A DNA stretch of 64,000 bases from Azadirachta indica (lineage: Eukaryota > Streptophyta > Magnoliopsida > Sapindales > Meliaceae). Below are positions 27,801 through 38,817 of the stretch, piece after piece (within the stretch, counting starts at the first letter, position 1; each line of letters opens with the position of its first letter). A program made the translations under genes and the position numbers. Below the pieces are notes generated by a model that saw nothing but the letters and a program-made list of their open reading frames with translations, was not told where the DNA came from and made no database searches. The stretch lies in contig CM040451.1 in the NCBI GenBank assembly GCA_022749755.1, positions 7,515,871-7,579,870 of the forward strand, in the 5' to 3' direction.

Positions 27801-28228
27801 TGTAGTAAGGTATCAAAATACAGTAAAAAGGGGAGGTAAAATGGAAAAAAAAGAAAAAAAGAAAAAAGAAGAAGAAAGAAAATGATAATGTTAAAATAAG
27901 AAATTCTATTTTAACTTACTGCCCTTTTTTTAATAAAAAAAAATAGTTTAATTTAAATTTTTTTTGGAGAGAGAAAGTGGAGGAAATTGGAGAAGAGAAA
28001 GGAAAGAGAGAAAGAAAGAAAAAGAATGAAGAAGAAAAAAGAAAGAGAAATAAGAAGAAATTTACAGATCTGGTTAGATTTTTAGTTTGTGTTAGTTTAA
28101 TTTTAGAAATTATATAATATAAACAATCTTCCAAGTACATATGCAATTCAGATTTTAATTATTGGAAGTACAAAATAATTATTCAATGTGGGGAGACATT
28201 GCAACAAGAGTCTTAAAGTTGGATCAAG
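24900..28228. other. Gene-free AT-rich region
   Basis: About 3.3 kb upstream of both the divergent nsLTP copy 1 and the F-box copy 1. It has no supportable gene. It contains pieces rich in GGTTCGGTT/AACCGAACC motifs near 27.0-27.2 and 27.7 kb (a short inverted repeat of AACCGAACC at 27699-27720), similar in flavour to the larger repeat territory at 39-49.5 kb. A purine-rich tract lies at 27840-28060. Confidence 0.5.
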
Positions 28229-29502
28229 ATGATCATGAAACTGATCCAGTCCTTGATGTCATTGTGTAAATCTGATCTTATTGATGAACTCCCCGAGGAT
28301 TTATTGCTAAAAATTCTGTATAAACCTCCAGGTAAGTCTGCTGTTCAATGCAAGGCAGTCTGCAAACGCTGGTTGTCTCTCATATTGGATCCTGAATTTG
28401 TTGAACACACTCAATTCTCGATCATCATCAACAATCCTCTTCCTCCTCCTATAATTGTTTAAATCTTTTGTTTCGATGTAAGGGGATGAACTATTAGCTT
28501 CTCTTTCATCACCAAAGCCCTCCTCGTGAGGAAACCGTCCGTACGCTCAAATTTGTCCGTGCTGCTTCCAGACAACAAGAGCCGCTTATCGTGTTAACAT
28601 GCTTCAATGACTTAATAGTAAGTTGCAAGAGCCCCATATCGTCTGAAAGAATTTATTATTATATTTGCAACCCCACTATTAAACAACGTTTGAAGCTCCC
28701 ACCTGCTCCATAATGTCGCCAAGAGAAAAATATGGTAGGCTTAGTCTGCTATCCAAGTAGTAGTACTCATTGCGGCTTTAAGTTGGTTCGATTTTCTAAT
28801 TTTACAGACTCATTCCCTTACAAGTTCAACGTTGATATTTTCTGTTCAGAGAGTGGTAAATGGAACCAGTCAGTTGTGAATTCCCCCAGGAGCTTGAGTG
28901 ATAATTTCAGTTTCAATAGAGGCCGTTCTGTTGCATGCAATGGGATCCTCTATTGGTTGCATAATGATTTACATAAGCAAGTGATTGTAGCATACGATCT
29001 CATCAAACACCATTGTCGCATCATTGATCTGCCTACTGCTGCTGATGCAGATCATGAGACTGCAGTGTTCATCTGCCTTGGCGTAAGCCGCGGGAGATTA
29101 TCGGATGGCATTCCCAGAAACGAAAAGTGCTTCTTGATTTTTTGGGAACTCGAGGATTACAATGCAGGAAAATGGCAACAACTGAAGCACAAACTAAATC
29201 TTAGACCGACGGAGGTCAATATCAGATGCAGCGGGATTCTCGGTATGTTAGGTTTCCACCCGTTTGGTCCGGATGTTGTCTACTTATACATCAAGCGATT
29301 CCTTGTGTCTTACAACATCAGATCAAGCAAGTTTAAGCCATTCCTTGTGTCTTACAACATCAGATCAAGAAAGTTTCAGACGCTTCATGAGATTCAACGT
29401 GAGGATATTCCATTTCTGACTTGGCAAAATTTCTTCACCTTTGTGCAACCTTGGTGGCCAACCCCTATTCCTCCTGTTCCAGCAGATGAAATCAATAATT
29501 AA
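28229..29502 (+). pseudogene. F-box/F-box-associated protein, copy 1, disrupted
   Basis: Family role: SCF ubiquitin-ligase substrate adaptors. The first open segment, 28229-28462, encodes an F-box (LIDELPEDLLLKILYKPPGKSA, then CKRWLSL). The second, 28732-29502, encodes an FBA-like C-terminal half with family landmarks such as SESGKWNQS, GILYWL and WWPTP. Between them the homology continues but is broken. The first frame stops at 28460-28462 while related sequence goes on in another frame (NDLIVSC, then YICNPTIKQ). That frame contains TAG at 28495-28497 and TAA at 28711-28713, just before the second open segment. The TAG-bearing stretch is also frame-shifted in the second copy. An internal 42-bp tandem duplication at 29299-29382 repeats 14 codons in frame. 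It could be read as two separate genes, but the continuity of homology argues for one disrupted gene. Confidence 0.75.
29299..29382 (+). repeat. 42-bp in-frame tandem duplication in F-box copy 1
   Basis: Two adjacent 42-bp units starting at 29299 and 29341 each encode a FLVSYNIRS(S/R)KF-type segment. They differ at only a few bases. The second F-box copy has a single unit (LLSYNIQSREL), so the duplication happened in this copy. Confidence 0.9.
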
Positions 29503-32500
29503 ATTAATGATTATATATTTAGTAATTATGGGGAATAATTACTTTAATTTTTACAAACAATCATTCATTTTTAAGTGGTTGAATAAACGTCTGATACAGG
29601 TTGGTATAATTTTTGGTTTGAGTACTGACTCCATGTTGGTGATTCATATTTTTTTTCAGTTCTTTTCTTCTATATATAACTTGGGCCTCCCTTAATTTCT
29701 CCAAATTCCCGATCAGATCTCGAAATAAAGGTGCTAATGGCTTTGATTATGATAATTTTTTTTAATTATTATTTGTTTTTTTTTTTTGTCAAGATTTATG
29801 CTTTTGTTATAGCGTAAAGTTGATTATGTTCTCTCTAATCTTCTTGTTTGCTTTCCTTCTGTTTCAATAAATTTTGCCCCTTTTGCTAAGGGGCTCTTCA
29901 TTAAAAGAATATGGTAATTATAGTTGGAACTACATAATAATATTACTACGCACATTAAAGATACTTTTGGGCAGGTTACAACGTAACGATTGTATGATAC
30001 GGTTATATGATAACATGTGTTTATAGTTTAATTTATTCTTTTCTATATGTTGCAGTAATTAAAACATTTAACTTCTTTCAAGTCTAACCCCTTTTCTCTG
30101 CTTATGTACTGGTCAAATCCTAGCGTAGTTTTATTCATGCTCTTGTGTTTCTATTTTGCACTATTGCAAATCCTAGTTAGACATGCTTGGAAACACGATT
30201 TAAACGGTCTTCGATATTTCGTGAGAATTGTTGTCGTAGTAAATTTTGGTAGAGATGTACAAAATTCTCAGCAGATTTGGGGCCACACAATCTATCTCAA
30301 ATGGCAATGAATTTGAGTGGCAAAATTCTATACAAGTTTAAAGTCGACGGGGGATGATCCACAAATAGGATAAATATGAGACGAGATTATCTACATTAAT
30401 GATAAGCTGTTGGATATATACACTCTTGACAATTAAAATTAAATATAACATTTATAATTATACATAATTAATACATCATAATTAATGTAGGTGATAGATT
30501 TAATTTCAACCCTCAAAAGTGTATGGGTTTAATTATTGATTCTTTTCCTTCATATATATTGTATTGAAAAAGCTAAAGGGTTAATAGGTCTGATTTTACT
30601 ATAATTTCAACTGGAAAGGTGTTTGGATAACATTCTTATTCGATTGGGTATGGCTTTAACTATTTCTCAAGTTGACCAATTAGTTAACCATGGATACGGT
30701 TTAGTCGATATATCAAGTTATCTTTGCAAACCCTGAGATTAGTAAAGGATGACCAATAATGTAGAGCTTTGGCTTAAAATTATCTTGATTTATCCCACCC
30801 TAAAGAATTGCCAACACATTTGACTCTTCACGTATTGCAATATAAAAGATTAGTCAATCAAATAATATAAAGTAAATGGGTCGGTTTAAAAATAAATGAA
30901 TTGCTTGTAATAAAATATTATTCTCATCAGATTTAAACTTAACTAAAATAACAGTAACAAATTCACACAGTTTTTCTCTTCTATCCATATTAGGGAAAGG
31001 GACACAAGGCGAGGAATTTGATATAGAGGTTTTATCTATATTCCATTCTTGTATACATGAAAAAGAATTAGTAACCCCCTAAGAGTACACATATTTTTAC
31101 ATCATTTATACATCATTAGATTTATACATTTCTGATGATTGGAATTAAATTTAATATTAATTATATGTTAATTACATAAGTCAAATTTAATTTTAATTGT
31201 TGGAAGTGCATAAATTCAACAATTTATAAATGGTATTAAAAAATCTATTAAGGGACCGCTGATTCATCCTCTATATAACAATAATAAGGGCAAAGGACAT
31301 ATGGACCGTTATTTTATTATATGAATGACATCTGTACCCCATTTTGAAAATATTTGTTAAACATATTTCTTTTATTACTTTTTTTCGTCACTGTTAGTAT
31401 CAATGTGACGTAAACTATTCTAATGACGTCAATACCCTTTATTGAAGTTGATGACTAATATTGAAGATATAGCACTACAAGTCATGATATGAAATAACTT
31501 CTTTACCCTTAATATTTAGTGATAGATATTAAAATATTAAAGCGCATAGTTATAATTTAACAAATATATAATTTCAAATATAAAAAACTATGGTTAGAAA
31601 TATTTTTCTATATAGATTTGATAATTTATTGTTAGAATTTTTTTTAACAATAATATTTCCTTTTTAAATTTTTTTAGTGAAATAATATGCTTCTTGCTAT
31701 GAACCAAATGTTGTCGTAGACCATGAGAAATTCGTCAATCAAAATTGTAATATATGGGTCTGATTTAATTTATTGTTAGAATTTTTTAATAATTCTTTCT
31801 TAAATTTTTTATTAAAATAATAAATTAAAAATTAGTCGTTATATTTTTTTTTGAAAATAAAGTCTAAATTATTATAATAAAAAGAATTTTACTTTATTTT
31901 TTTTTGTTAAAGTTTAGGGATAAAAAAAATAATAATTAAATATGTCAAATGACAGAAATAAACAATCAAAGAGGTATCTATTTTTTTTAATACTTTAGTA
32001 GTAGTAGTATTAACAATTTTTTTTAAAAATATGACTATTCATTAATAATTATTTATTTTTTTAAAAAAGATTTTAAATGAGAGTAAAAAACTTTATCTAC
32101 CAAACACTAAACTCTTACTTGAAATTTGAGATAGCCCAATACTTTCAAATATATCTCAAATCACTTGAATTACGCCTAGAAACAAAAAAATGTCGTAAAA
32201 CATATAACTACCGTTATATGACTTTTAATTTTTCATATTAATTACTCTTGTAACAATGTGGTATAAGCATTACTAGTTTTTATTACTTGTCATATATTTT
32301 AATTTTTTAATTTATTTGTTAATTATATATTATGAATTATATAATATTATTAGGATTCAGTATCCTATTAGGAATATGTATGTACAACAATGCTTACGAT
32401 TCAGAATGCTAATTAAAATAAACAACAATTAAATGGAAAATAAACAAGCTTCCTAAGTACATCGTCAATTCAGAAGAAATTATACGGAAGTTGGCAGATA

Positions 32501-32534
32501 TCGCAACAAGATCAGAAGAGAATTCGATCAAGAA
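29503..32534. other. Gene-free region between F-box copies
   Basis: About 3 kb of AT-rich sequence with no coding homology that I can recognise. The short open frame at 30104-30310 has no family features. Confidence 0.55.
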
Positions 32535-33655
32535 GATGAAAGTAATCCAGTACTCGACGTCATCGCGTAAGATCCACCGACGTTTTATTGCTAAAAATTC
32601 TGTATAAACTCCCAGGCAAATCTGCTGTTGAATACAAGGCAGTCTGCAAACGTTGGTTACCTCTCACATCGGATCCTGAATTTGTTGAACACTCAATTCT
32701 CAATCATCATCAACAATAATCTTCCTCCTCCTCCTCCTATAATTGCTTAAATATTTTGTTTCCATTTAAGGGGATGAACAATAAGCTTCTCTTCCATTAA
32801 CAAGGCCCTCCTCAGACAGCCGTCCATTCACTCAAATTTGCCCCTGCTGGTTCCAGAGAACAAGATTCAAAGCCGACTAATGTGTTAGCATGTTTCAATG
32901 ACTTAATAGTATGCTGTGAGAAGCACTTATCATCTGAAACAGTTTATTACTATCCCAGGAATACTACTCATTGCAGCTTTAAGTTGGTTCGATTTTCTAA
33001 TCTCACGGACTTGTTCCCTTACAAGTTCAACGTTGATATTCTGTTCAGAGAGTGGTAAATATATGGAACCAGGCAGTTGTGAATTCCCCGAAGGGCTTGA
33101 GTACTTCGCATTTTTACAGAAAGCGTACTGTTGCATGCAATAGAATCCTGCATTGTTTGCATAATGGATATGATGCGGCTTTATGATCCTGGGAAACAAT
33201 ATTGTCGCATCATTGATCTACCTGCTGGTGATGCAGATGGTAGCAGACAGGACGCCATCTCCCTTGGAGTATGCAGAGGGAGATTGCGAATACCCAATTA
33301 ACATGGACTGGAACTTCCATAAATGAAAACGGGAGCTTTAAGTTTTTGGGAACTTTAGGATTACAATGCAGGAAAATGGAAGCAATTGGAGCATAAGATA
33401 GATGACAGGATACTGACACGGATAAAAATCGGAGAGTATATCCTTGCTGCATTTGATGTGTTAAGCTTCCACCCTGTTGATCCCTATGTTGTCTACTTAT
33501 ATACCGAGCCACATCTTCTGTCTTACAACATTCAATCAAGGGAGTTGCAGCACCTTGATAGGATTGAAACTCGGAATACTTTTCCTTTTGGATTTGCAAA
33601 ATGTCTTGATTTGCGACCTTGGTGGCCAACTCCTAGTCCATCTCTTCCTGCCTAA
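32535..33655 (+). pseudogene. F-box/F-box-associated protein, copy 2, pseudogene
   Basis: A clear paralogue of the copy at 28.2 kb in the same orientation. It keeps a decayed F-box (KILYKLPGKSAVEYKAVCKR around 32595-32655) and the FBA half, ending in WWPTPSPSLPA at 33655. Damage is extensive. The N-terminal part of the F-box is partly deleted and out of frame. A 2-nt loss near 32690 shifts the frame. About 80 bp that encode YICNPTIKQRL in copy 1 are missing near 32955. Further shifts occur around 33040-33060 and 33150-33390. It cannot encode a full protein. The 3' end lies about 0.6 kb upstream of nsLTP copy 2. Confidence 0.88.
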
Positions 33656-34150
33656 TTTAATGAATAAATGAACTTTTATATATTTGTTGTAATTATTTAT
33701 TTATAACAAATCATTTACTTCATTTTATGAATATTTATGTATTTTATAATTATTTAGTTTATGTTTAATTAAATATAAAGCTAACAGCACACTAATTAAC
33801 CCTGTAGGAATTTGTCTTTTCCCATACTTCACGGGTATTTCTCTTACCCCAAAAACCATATTTGTCGATTTTCCAATCTAAAACATAAAATGAAGATTCT
33901 TGGTATATTTTTCACAGTTACAAGTAAATGTAAAATAAAATTAATTTTCAGTTCTTTTCTAGGGTAGAAATTCAGAAGAATTCTAGAATTTTTGGTTCAT
34001 GAATTATTTAATTTCTTATATACATGCTGTCTCTTTCTCATCAATTTGTATCATCAACCCCGATGAAAGATTATTGATCAGCAAATTCATTGATCAAAAT
34101 CTCATAGGGAGACTCAAATTTCATCCTCCCAATGTACCCCAATGCTATCC

Positions 34151-34157
34151 TATTTAA
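34151..34157 (+). promoter_or_regulatory. TATA-like box of nsLTP copy 2
   Basis: TATTTAA about 110 bp upstream of the start codon, at the same place as the canonical TATATAA of copy 1. The two promoters share neighbouring sequence, including a TCATCAACCCC block near 34043. The TATA box here is weaker than in copy 1, which may affect expression strength. Confidence 0.5.
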
Positions 34158-34265
34158 ACCCTTCACCCCCCACTTCATTTTCTACAACATCCACAAAGCT
34201 GCTTTCCAAGAAACCTAAAAGCACTTTTCAAGAGCGTATTACTAGAACTACTTTGCCATTTGACC

Positions 34266-34707
34266 ATGAAGAACCTCTTCTTCTCTGTGTTCTTGCTGCT
34301 CTCTCTCCTCTTCTTCTTTCCAAGCATCAGCGAAGCAGTCATTCCATGTGGCACAGTCGACGCCAAGGCAGCAGCATGTGTTGGGTTCGCCACCGGGAAG
34401 GCTCCCACGCCAACTCCAGCTTGCTGCAGCGGGCTGCAACAGCTAGCACAGAGTGCAAAAACTGTGGATGATAAGAAAGCAATTTGCCGATGCTTGAAAG
34501 CAGGAGGCAAGTCTTTGGGGGTTCAGGACAGATTCCTGAGCAAAATTCCTGACGCTTGCAAGATCAAAGTTGGTTTCCCTGTATCCACCAGCACCAACTG
34601 TGAAACGTGAGTAAATCAATATCAATTCATGTTCTGTAAGGTTAAGTGCGTAAATGAATAATACAAAATGTTAATTATGTGTTTGCTTTCATTGCAGGAT
34701 TCAATAA
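34266..34707 (+). CDS. Type-1 non-specific lipid-transfer protein, copy 2
   Basis: A secreted eight-cysteine lipid-binding protein, nearly identical to the gene at 24.2-24.7 kb but on the opposite strand. Exon 1 is 34266-34606 and exon 2 is the 10-nt coding piece 34698-34707, after a 91-bp intron at the same codon position as in copy 1. The product is 116 residues. It starts with a signal peptide of about 23 residues and has the same cysteine spacing (C-X9-C-X14-CC-X19-C-X-C-X21-C-X13-C). It ends in Thr-Ile-Gln, where copy 1 ends in Thr-Ile-His. Most differences from copy 1 lie in the signal peptide and in a few surface positions. Both copies are open and spliceable, so both may function. Confidence 0.93.
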
Positions 34708-35405
34708 ATTTTCTGTGGAGCTCTTGGAAAGAGGAGAGAAGAATAGTCACAATCCGTCTTAATTAGGAAGAAATTAAGATGAAAATTTTCAATAAAAAAA
34801 AGTAGTGAGCGAATGTTCTTCTAAGAGGTCTTTCTGCATCAGACCCTACCTTGCTTTGTCCTCACTGTAGTAATAATAATAATGTAATCCAAGTTCGAAT
34901 ATTGTTAAATTCAACATAATTTGCTTATCATACATATTCAGAAATCATTGATCTTGAAATCAACTTAAAAGTTAATAGACACCAAACAATGATATTTCGT
35001 AATACATATACGTACAAATTATTCATATAAAATAACATGATAGATATAATTAAAAGATTAAAATTATAAAATTTGTGTTAACAAGTTCATAAAAATAACA
35101 AGAAAGAAGACACATTTCCTTACCGCCTTTTATTAGCAAGGGCAGCACAATCTTAATTAAAAGAATCAAAGAACATAAAAAGGTTAATACAATTTTTTCA
35201 ATTAAAGAATCACAAATTTTGCCAATAAATTTAGAATGACAATTGACTGCCACTTGTGTTAATCATGAATTGGTGAGTATAGCAAAAGACAACAAAGAGA
35301 TCAGAGAGAGTTTGAGGGAAGTTTTAGCATTACGCACAAGAAGTAGAGTGAACACTTCAGCTTCCTGATGGCAGTTTTTCAACTCCAATAGAAACCGACT
35401 GTAGC
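34708..35405. other. nsLTP copy 2 3' UTR and intergenic
   Basis: The first about 150 bases are likely 3' UTR. No gene was seen in the rest, up to the stop codon of the unrecognised minus-strand exon. Confidence 0.55.
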
Positions 35406-35977
35406 TCAACAATGAGAGCATGCAGAGACATAAACCGTAGAAGAAGGCAACAACTCTTCAAGGAGAACTTGCAAAGATTTCTGTTCACAGCAGTCTTTCT
35501 CTCCGCTGTTAGGGAAAAATATGGACAATGTCAATGGTCCCTTCTGCTGAAAGGTGAATGATGACTTGGGAGGCACATGTATACCTAATCAGCATTGTAA
35601 TGCACTTTGGTCATGAGAAAGCCCAAGCAAGGAGCGCCATCCAAAGAGTGCTGTTTCCTTTAATGCAAGTTGAAGACTGTAAGATACATTATACATCAGA
35701 TGCTGTGGAATAAACAAAAACTGATACATCAGAGAGCTAGAAATCATATTCCACATAAGAACCTACATTTCATTTGGTCAATATCACGGGCACTGTTGCC
35801 AATTTTGTGTTAAAAATTATGTCCACTGACCATGGAGTACGCAAAATATTCTGAAGATAAAAGACTTAAGTGTTCTATATCACAGAGGGGAAGATATTTT
35901 CACCTGATAGATAGAGCCAGCATAAAGTTTCACTGCCAAGTCTTCCTGTGATTCTCTGTTTGCCTTTGATCGTCACT
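35406..35977 (-). CDS. Two 3' exons of an unrecognised gene (partial or remnant)
   Basis: Two minus-strand stretches fit together as exons. Exon A, 35904-35977, is preceded by TTTTAG and followed by GTGAAA. It reads VTIKGKQRITGRLG and then ETLCWLYLS. Exon B, 35406-35584, follows an ATTAG acceptor. It reads IHVPPKSSFTFQQKGPLTLS, then IFFPNSGEKDCC, and ends with VSACSHC and a stop. Phases agree (G|GT forms a Gly codon) and the residue mix is protein-like rather than low-complexity. Exon A begins in phase 2, so at least one more exon should lie upstream, but the upstream DNA soon runs into the PPR pseudogene on the same strand and I found no candidate. I do not recognise the family. It may be the tail of a gene split by rearrangement, or a chance open stretch. 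Confidence 0.35.
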
Positions 35978-36479
35978 CTAAAACACATGTATAGCTAATA
36001 GAAAATGGAAGCCCAACATGCGTTTTAATTTGTTACCCAATAAAAGCCTTAAATTCACCCTTTGATGGTTAGCTCTCAGAAAATTGAATATCCGGTTCTC
36101 TATCCACCTTTAATTCATCCTTCAAAGATCAAGCCTGATGAGTCAAACATATTACTAATGGTCCATGTTAGAATAATAAGCAACTCAGAACTTCTAGAAC
36201 CAGCAACTCTTTGAAGCTCTAAACGCATTTAACTTGAAAAGTTTGAAGCTTAGAACAGGAGTTCTCCAATTCAGTTTCTAGTTTCCACGAAAAATAGCGC
36301 TCATTGTTCAACACAAGTGAAGAAAAATCTGTGGCCAGAAGTAGTAATCAGTTCAGATTCTAGGAGTAAATCATGTCACTTAAATAGAAACACAACTTTG
36401 AGCAACCAAGGCATGTTAAAGGAAGATTTAGATTAATACTCTCAACTGAAGTAAGATGTTCTATTGTTTACTAAATCTA

Positions 36480-38817
36480 CCTCATCATAAACAATCCTCT
36501 GGTTATCACCGCCATAAAGACTTACATTGCAGTTTTATATTCGACCCAGCTACAAGCTGGATAGTTTACTACATTTTATTCATTTGCTCTCTGATAGACC
36601 TCAAGTCATTCCATCTTCCCAGAGAAGAATAGATGTTTGCTAGAAGTGAAAAAGGGGCAGAATTCTTAGGGTCTAAACGGAAGAGTTCTGCTGCCCTTTT
36701 TGCTGACCTCATGTTAGCATGAACCCTACAAGAATTCAGAAGAACGTCCCATACAACAGGATCATCTTTGTGTGGCATCTCATTTATAAGAATTTCTACT
36801 TCATGGAAATGACTAGCTCAACCTAGAAAATCAATCATGCAAGTATAATGATCCAATACCGGCTCCACTCCGTACTCTTTGTGCATTAATTAAATATTTC
36901 AGTCACCGAATGGCTGCAAGCAGTCAACACAGCGGCGAAGGTTATACCATCAGGTTTAGAACCGGACGCAATCATGCCTTTGTAAAGATAAACAACCTCA
37001 TTTCCAAATCCATTTTGTGCATATCCATGTATCATCTCATTCCACGAGACAGTATTTTTTCCAGGCATCATATCAAAAAACTGTCTGGCCTCATCTACAT
37101 CCCCACAATTACAATACATATCAAGAGCACTCCACAAAGATATCATTAAGATATCCCTCTTTCTCTATTTTTGCATGAACCTGTTTCCCTTGGAATGAGG
37201 AAGACAATTTTGCACAAGTACTCAGCACAGTTGCGTAAGAGAATAGAGTAGCATATATTTCCTTTTGTAGCATTTGACTAAAGAGCATAAAAGCTTCTCT
37301 ATCAACAGAATTGAGTGAAAGACCTGCAATCATAGAATTCCAACAGGCAATATCTAATTGAGGCATTTTATGAGCCAACTCAGTCTTCTGAAACTTCAAT
37401 CAAACACCCATCAGTCCACTGGCCACATACTTGTCAAAAGGAAAGGCAGCCTTTAGTGGGGCAACGTGGAACTGTTTTCCAGCCTCCAGAAACCCCATTG
37501 CTGCACGTGAACTGAGGATAATAGCCAAAGTAGGTTGGTCAGGTTGCAGCCCTCAAAACTGCATTTGACTGAAAAGCTTTATGGCTTCCAAGTGGTTCTC
37601 ATTCTGGGAGCAAACAGAGAGCACGTCATTCCATGAGCTGACACTAGGATTCGGCATGCTATCAAACATTTCTCTTTCTGTCTCAATATCAGCAGACCTC
37701 ACACATGCCGCAAGAATATTGATATGTGTGACCTCATCCGGTTCCAATCCACATATGTAATTTTCATTCTTTTCAAACACTCTTTAGCTTTCTTTCTTGG
37801 TTTTTTTTGCCGTACCCAGCTATCATAACATTCCAAGAAACAACATGCATTTCAGGAAAATTAGCAAAGATCACCTCAGCACTATCTATATCTCCATCTT
37901 TTGTATACAAGTAATGAATTAGTCAAATGAAGATCCATTTTAAACCCTAATTTAATTGTAAGACAATGCACTTGTTGCCCATGTACATTCCTCGAAAGAC
38001 TATTATCACTCTGAACAAAACAATCAGAATGCACTCCACTTCCTTCTCCGGCACAAACACCCAAAACACTGAACAGAGAGACAGAATCAATAATAACCCC
38101 CTCCCTACAGATCAACCTAAACATTGGCAAAGCCTCAACAACTCTATCCGTCTGAGCTATCATTGCAGTATAAGTACACCTTATTAGGCTCAGGCAACTC
38201 GTCAAAAACTCTAACCGCATTCTTCGTCCACCCACACTTGGTATACACACAAACAAAGCATTAGGCACGTACATATTCTCATCAAGACCAATCTTAATAG
38301 CAAGCCCATGACACATCCTCCCACACTGGACATCTAACAACGCAGAACACACACTAAACACACTCCCTAAAGTAAAATTGGTGGGCACAAAACCTTTCTT
38401 AATCATCTTATAACAAACACCCAACGCATTTTCTTCCAACCCATTACGCACTAATGCATTAATCACATTGTTACACAAACGACATTCCTCTCGGGCATTC
38501 CATTGAACAATTTCAAACGCGAGTTCTAAGTTCTGTGCTTTACATTGAGCACTTAGGATAGCATTCCAGGAATAGATGCTTTTCTGGGACATTTTATCGA
38601 ATACATGTCAGAATTTGGCGGAATTTGTGCTGTTGCATATAGAGTAATGTTGTTGCATTTAGAGTAAAATTGGATGAGGCGATTACGGAGAAAGGTGTCA
38701 TTGAAGAGCCCATTGCGAAGGATGGGCATGGAGGTGCTTGCCCGCTAAACGGGATTTCTTGCCTATGTAAGCTTGCATGATATTTGCTATGCACCAGCTA
38801 TTCTCTCCCTTCTGCAT
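36480..38817 (-). pseudogene. E-class PPR protein, heavily frameshifted pseudogene (At4g20770-like)
   Basis: Intact members are organelle RNA-binding proteins used in RNA editing. Homology starts at an ATG at 38817 (motif AYIGKKSRLAGKHLHAH). It continues through repeated 35-residue PPR modules such as SIYSWNAILSAQCKAQ, CNNVINALVRNGL, SVSSWNDVLSVCSQN, DIACWNSMIAGLS and NTVSWNEMIHGYAQNG. It ends with an E-type region (MPHKDDPVVWDVLLNSCRVH, then LLANIYSSLGRW). The frame changes at least six times (for example near 38700, 38590, 37790-37880, 37400-37550, 37120-37146 and 36780-36890), and there are in-frame stops, including a TGA after the FLG of the region before the E motif. A last fragment in another frame past the stop at 36569 (PACSWVEYKTAM, GGDNQRIVYDE) extends the homology to about 36480. 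No functional product is possible. Confidence 0.9.

Noticed and set aside
34142..34510. Open frames on both strands overlapping nsLTP copy 2 (also at 24432-24697 for copy 1)
   Set aside because: Shadows of the eight-cysteine LTP coding sequence in other frames; the LTP frame has the signal peptide, cysteines and splice sites.
36910..37149. Plus-strand open frames in 36.9-38.2 kb
   Set aside because: Antisense shadows of the PPR pseudogene; the PPR modules read clearly on the minus strand.
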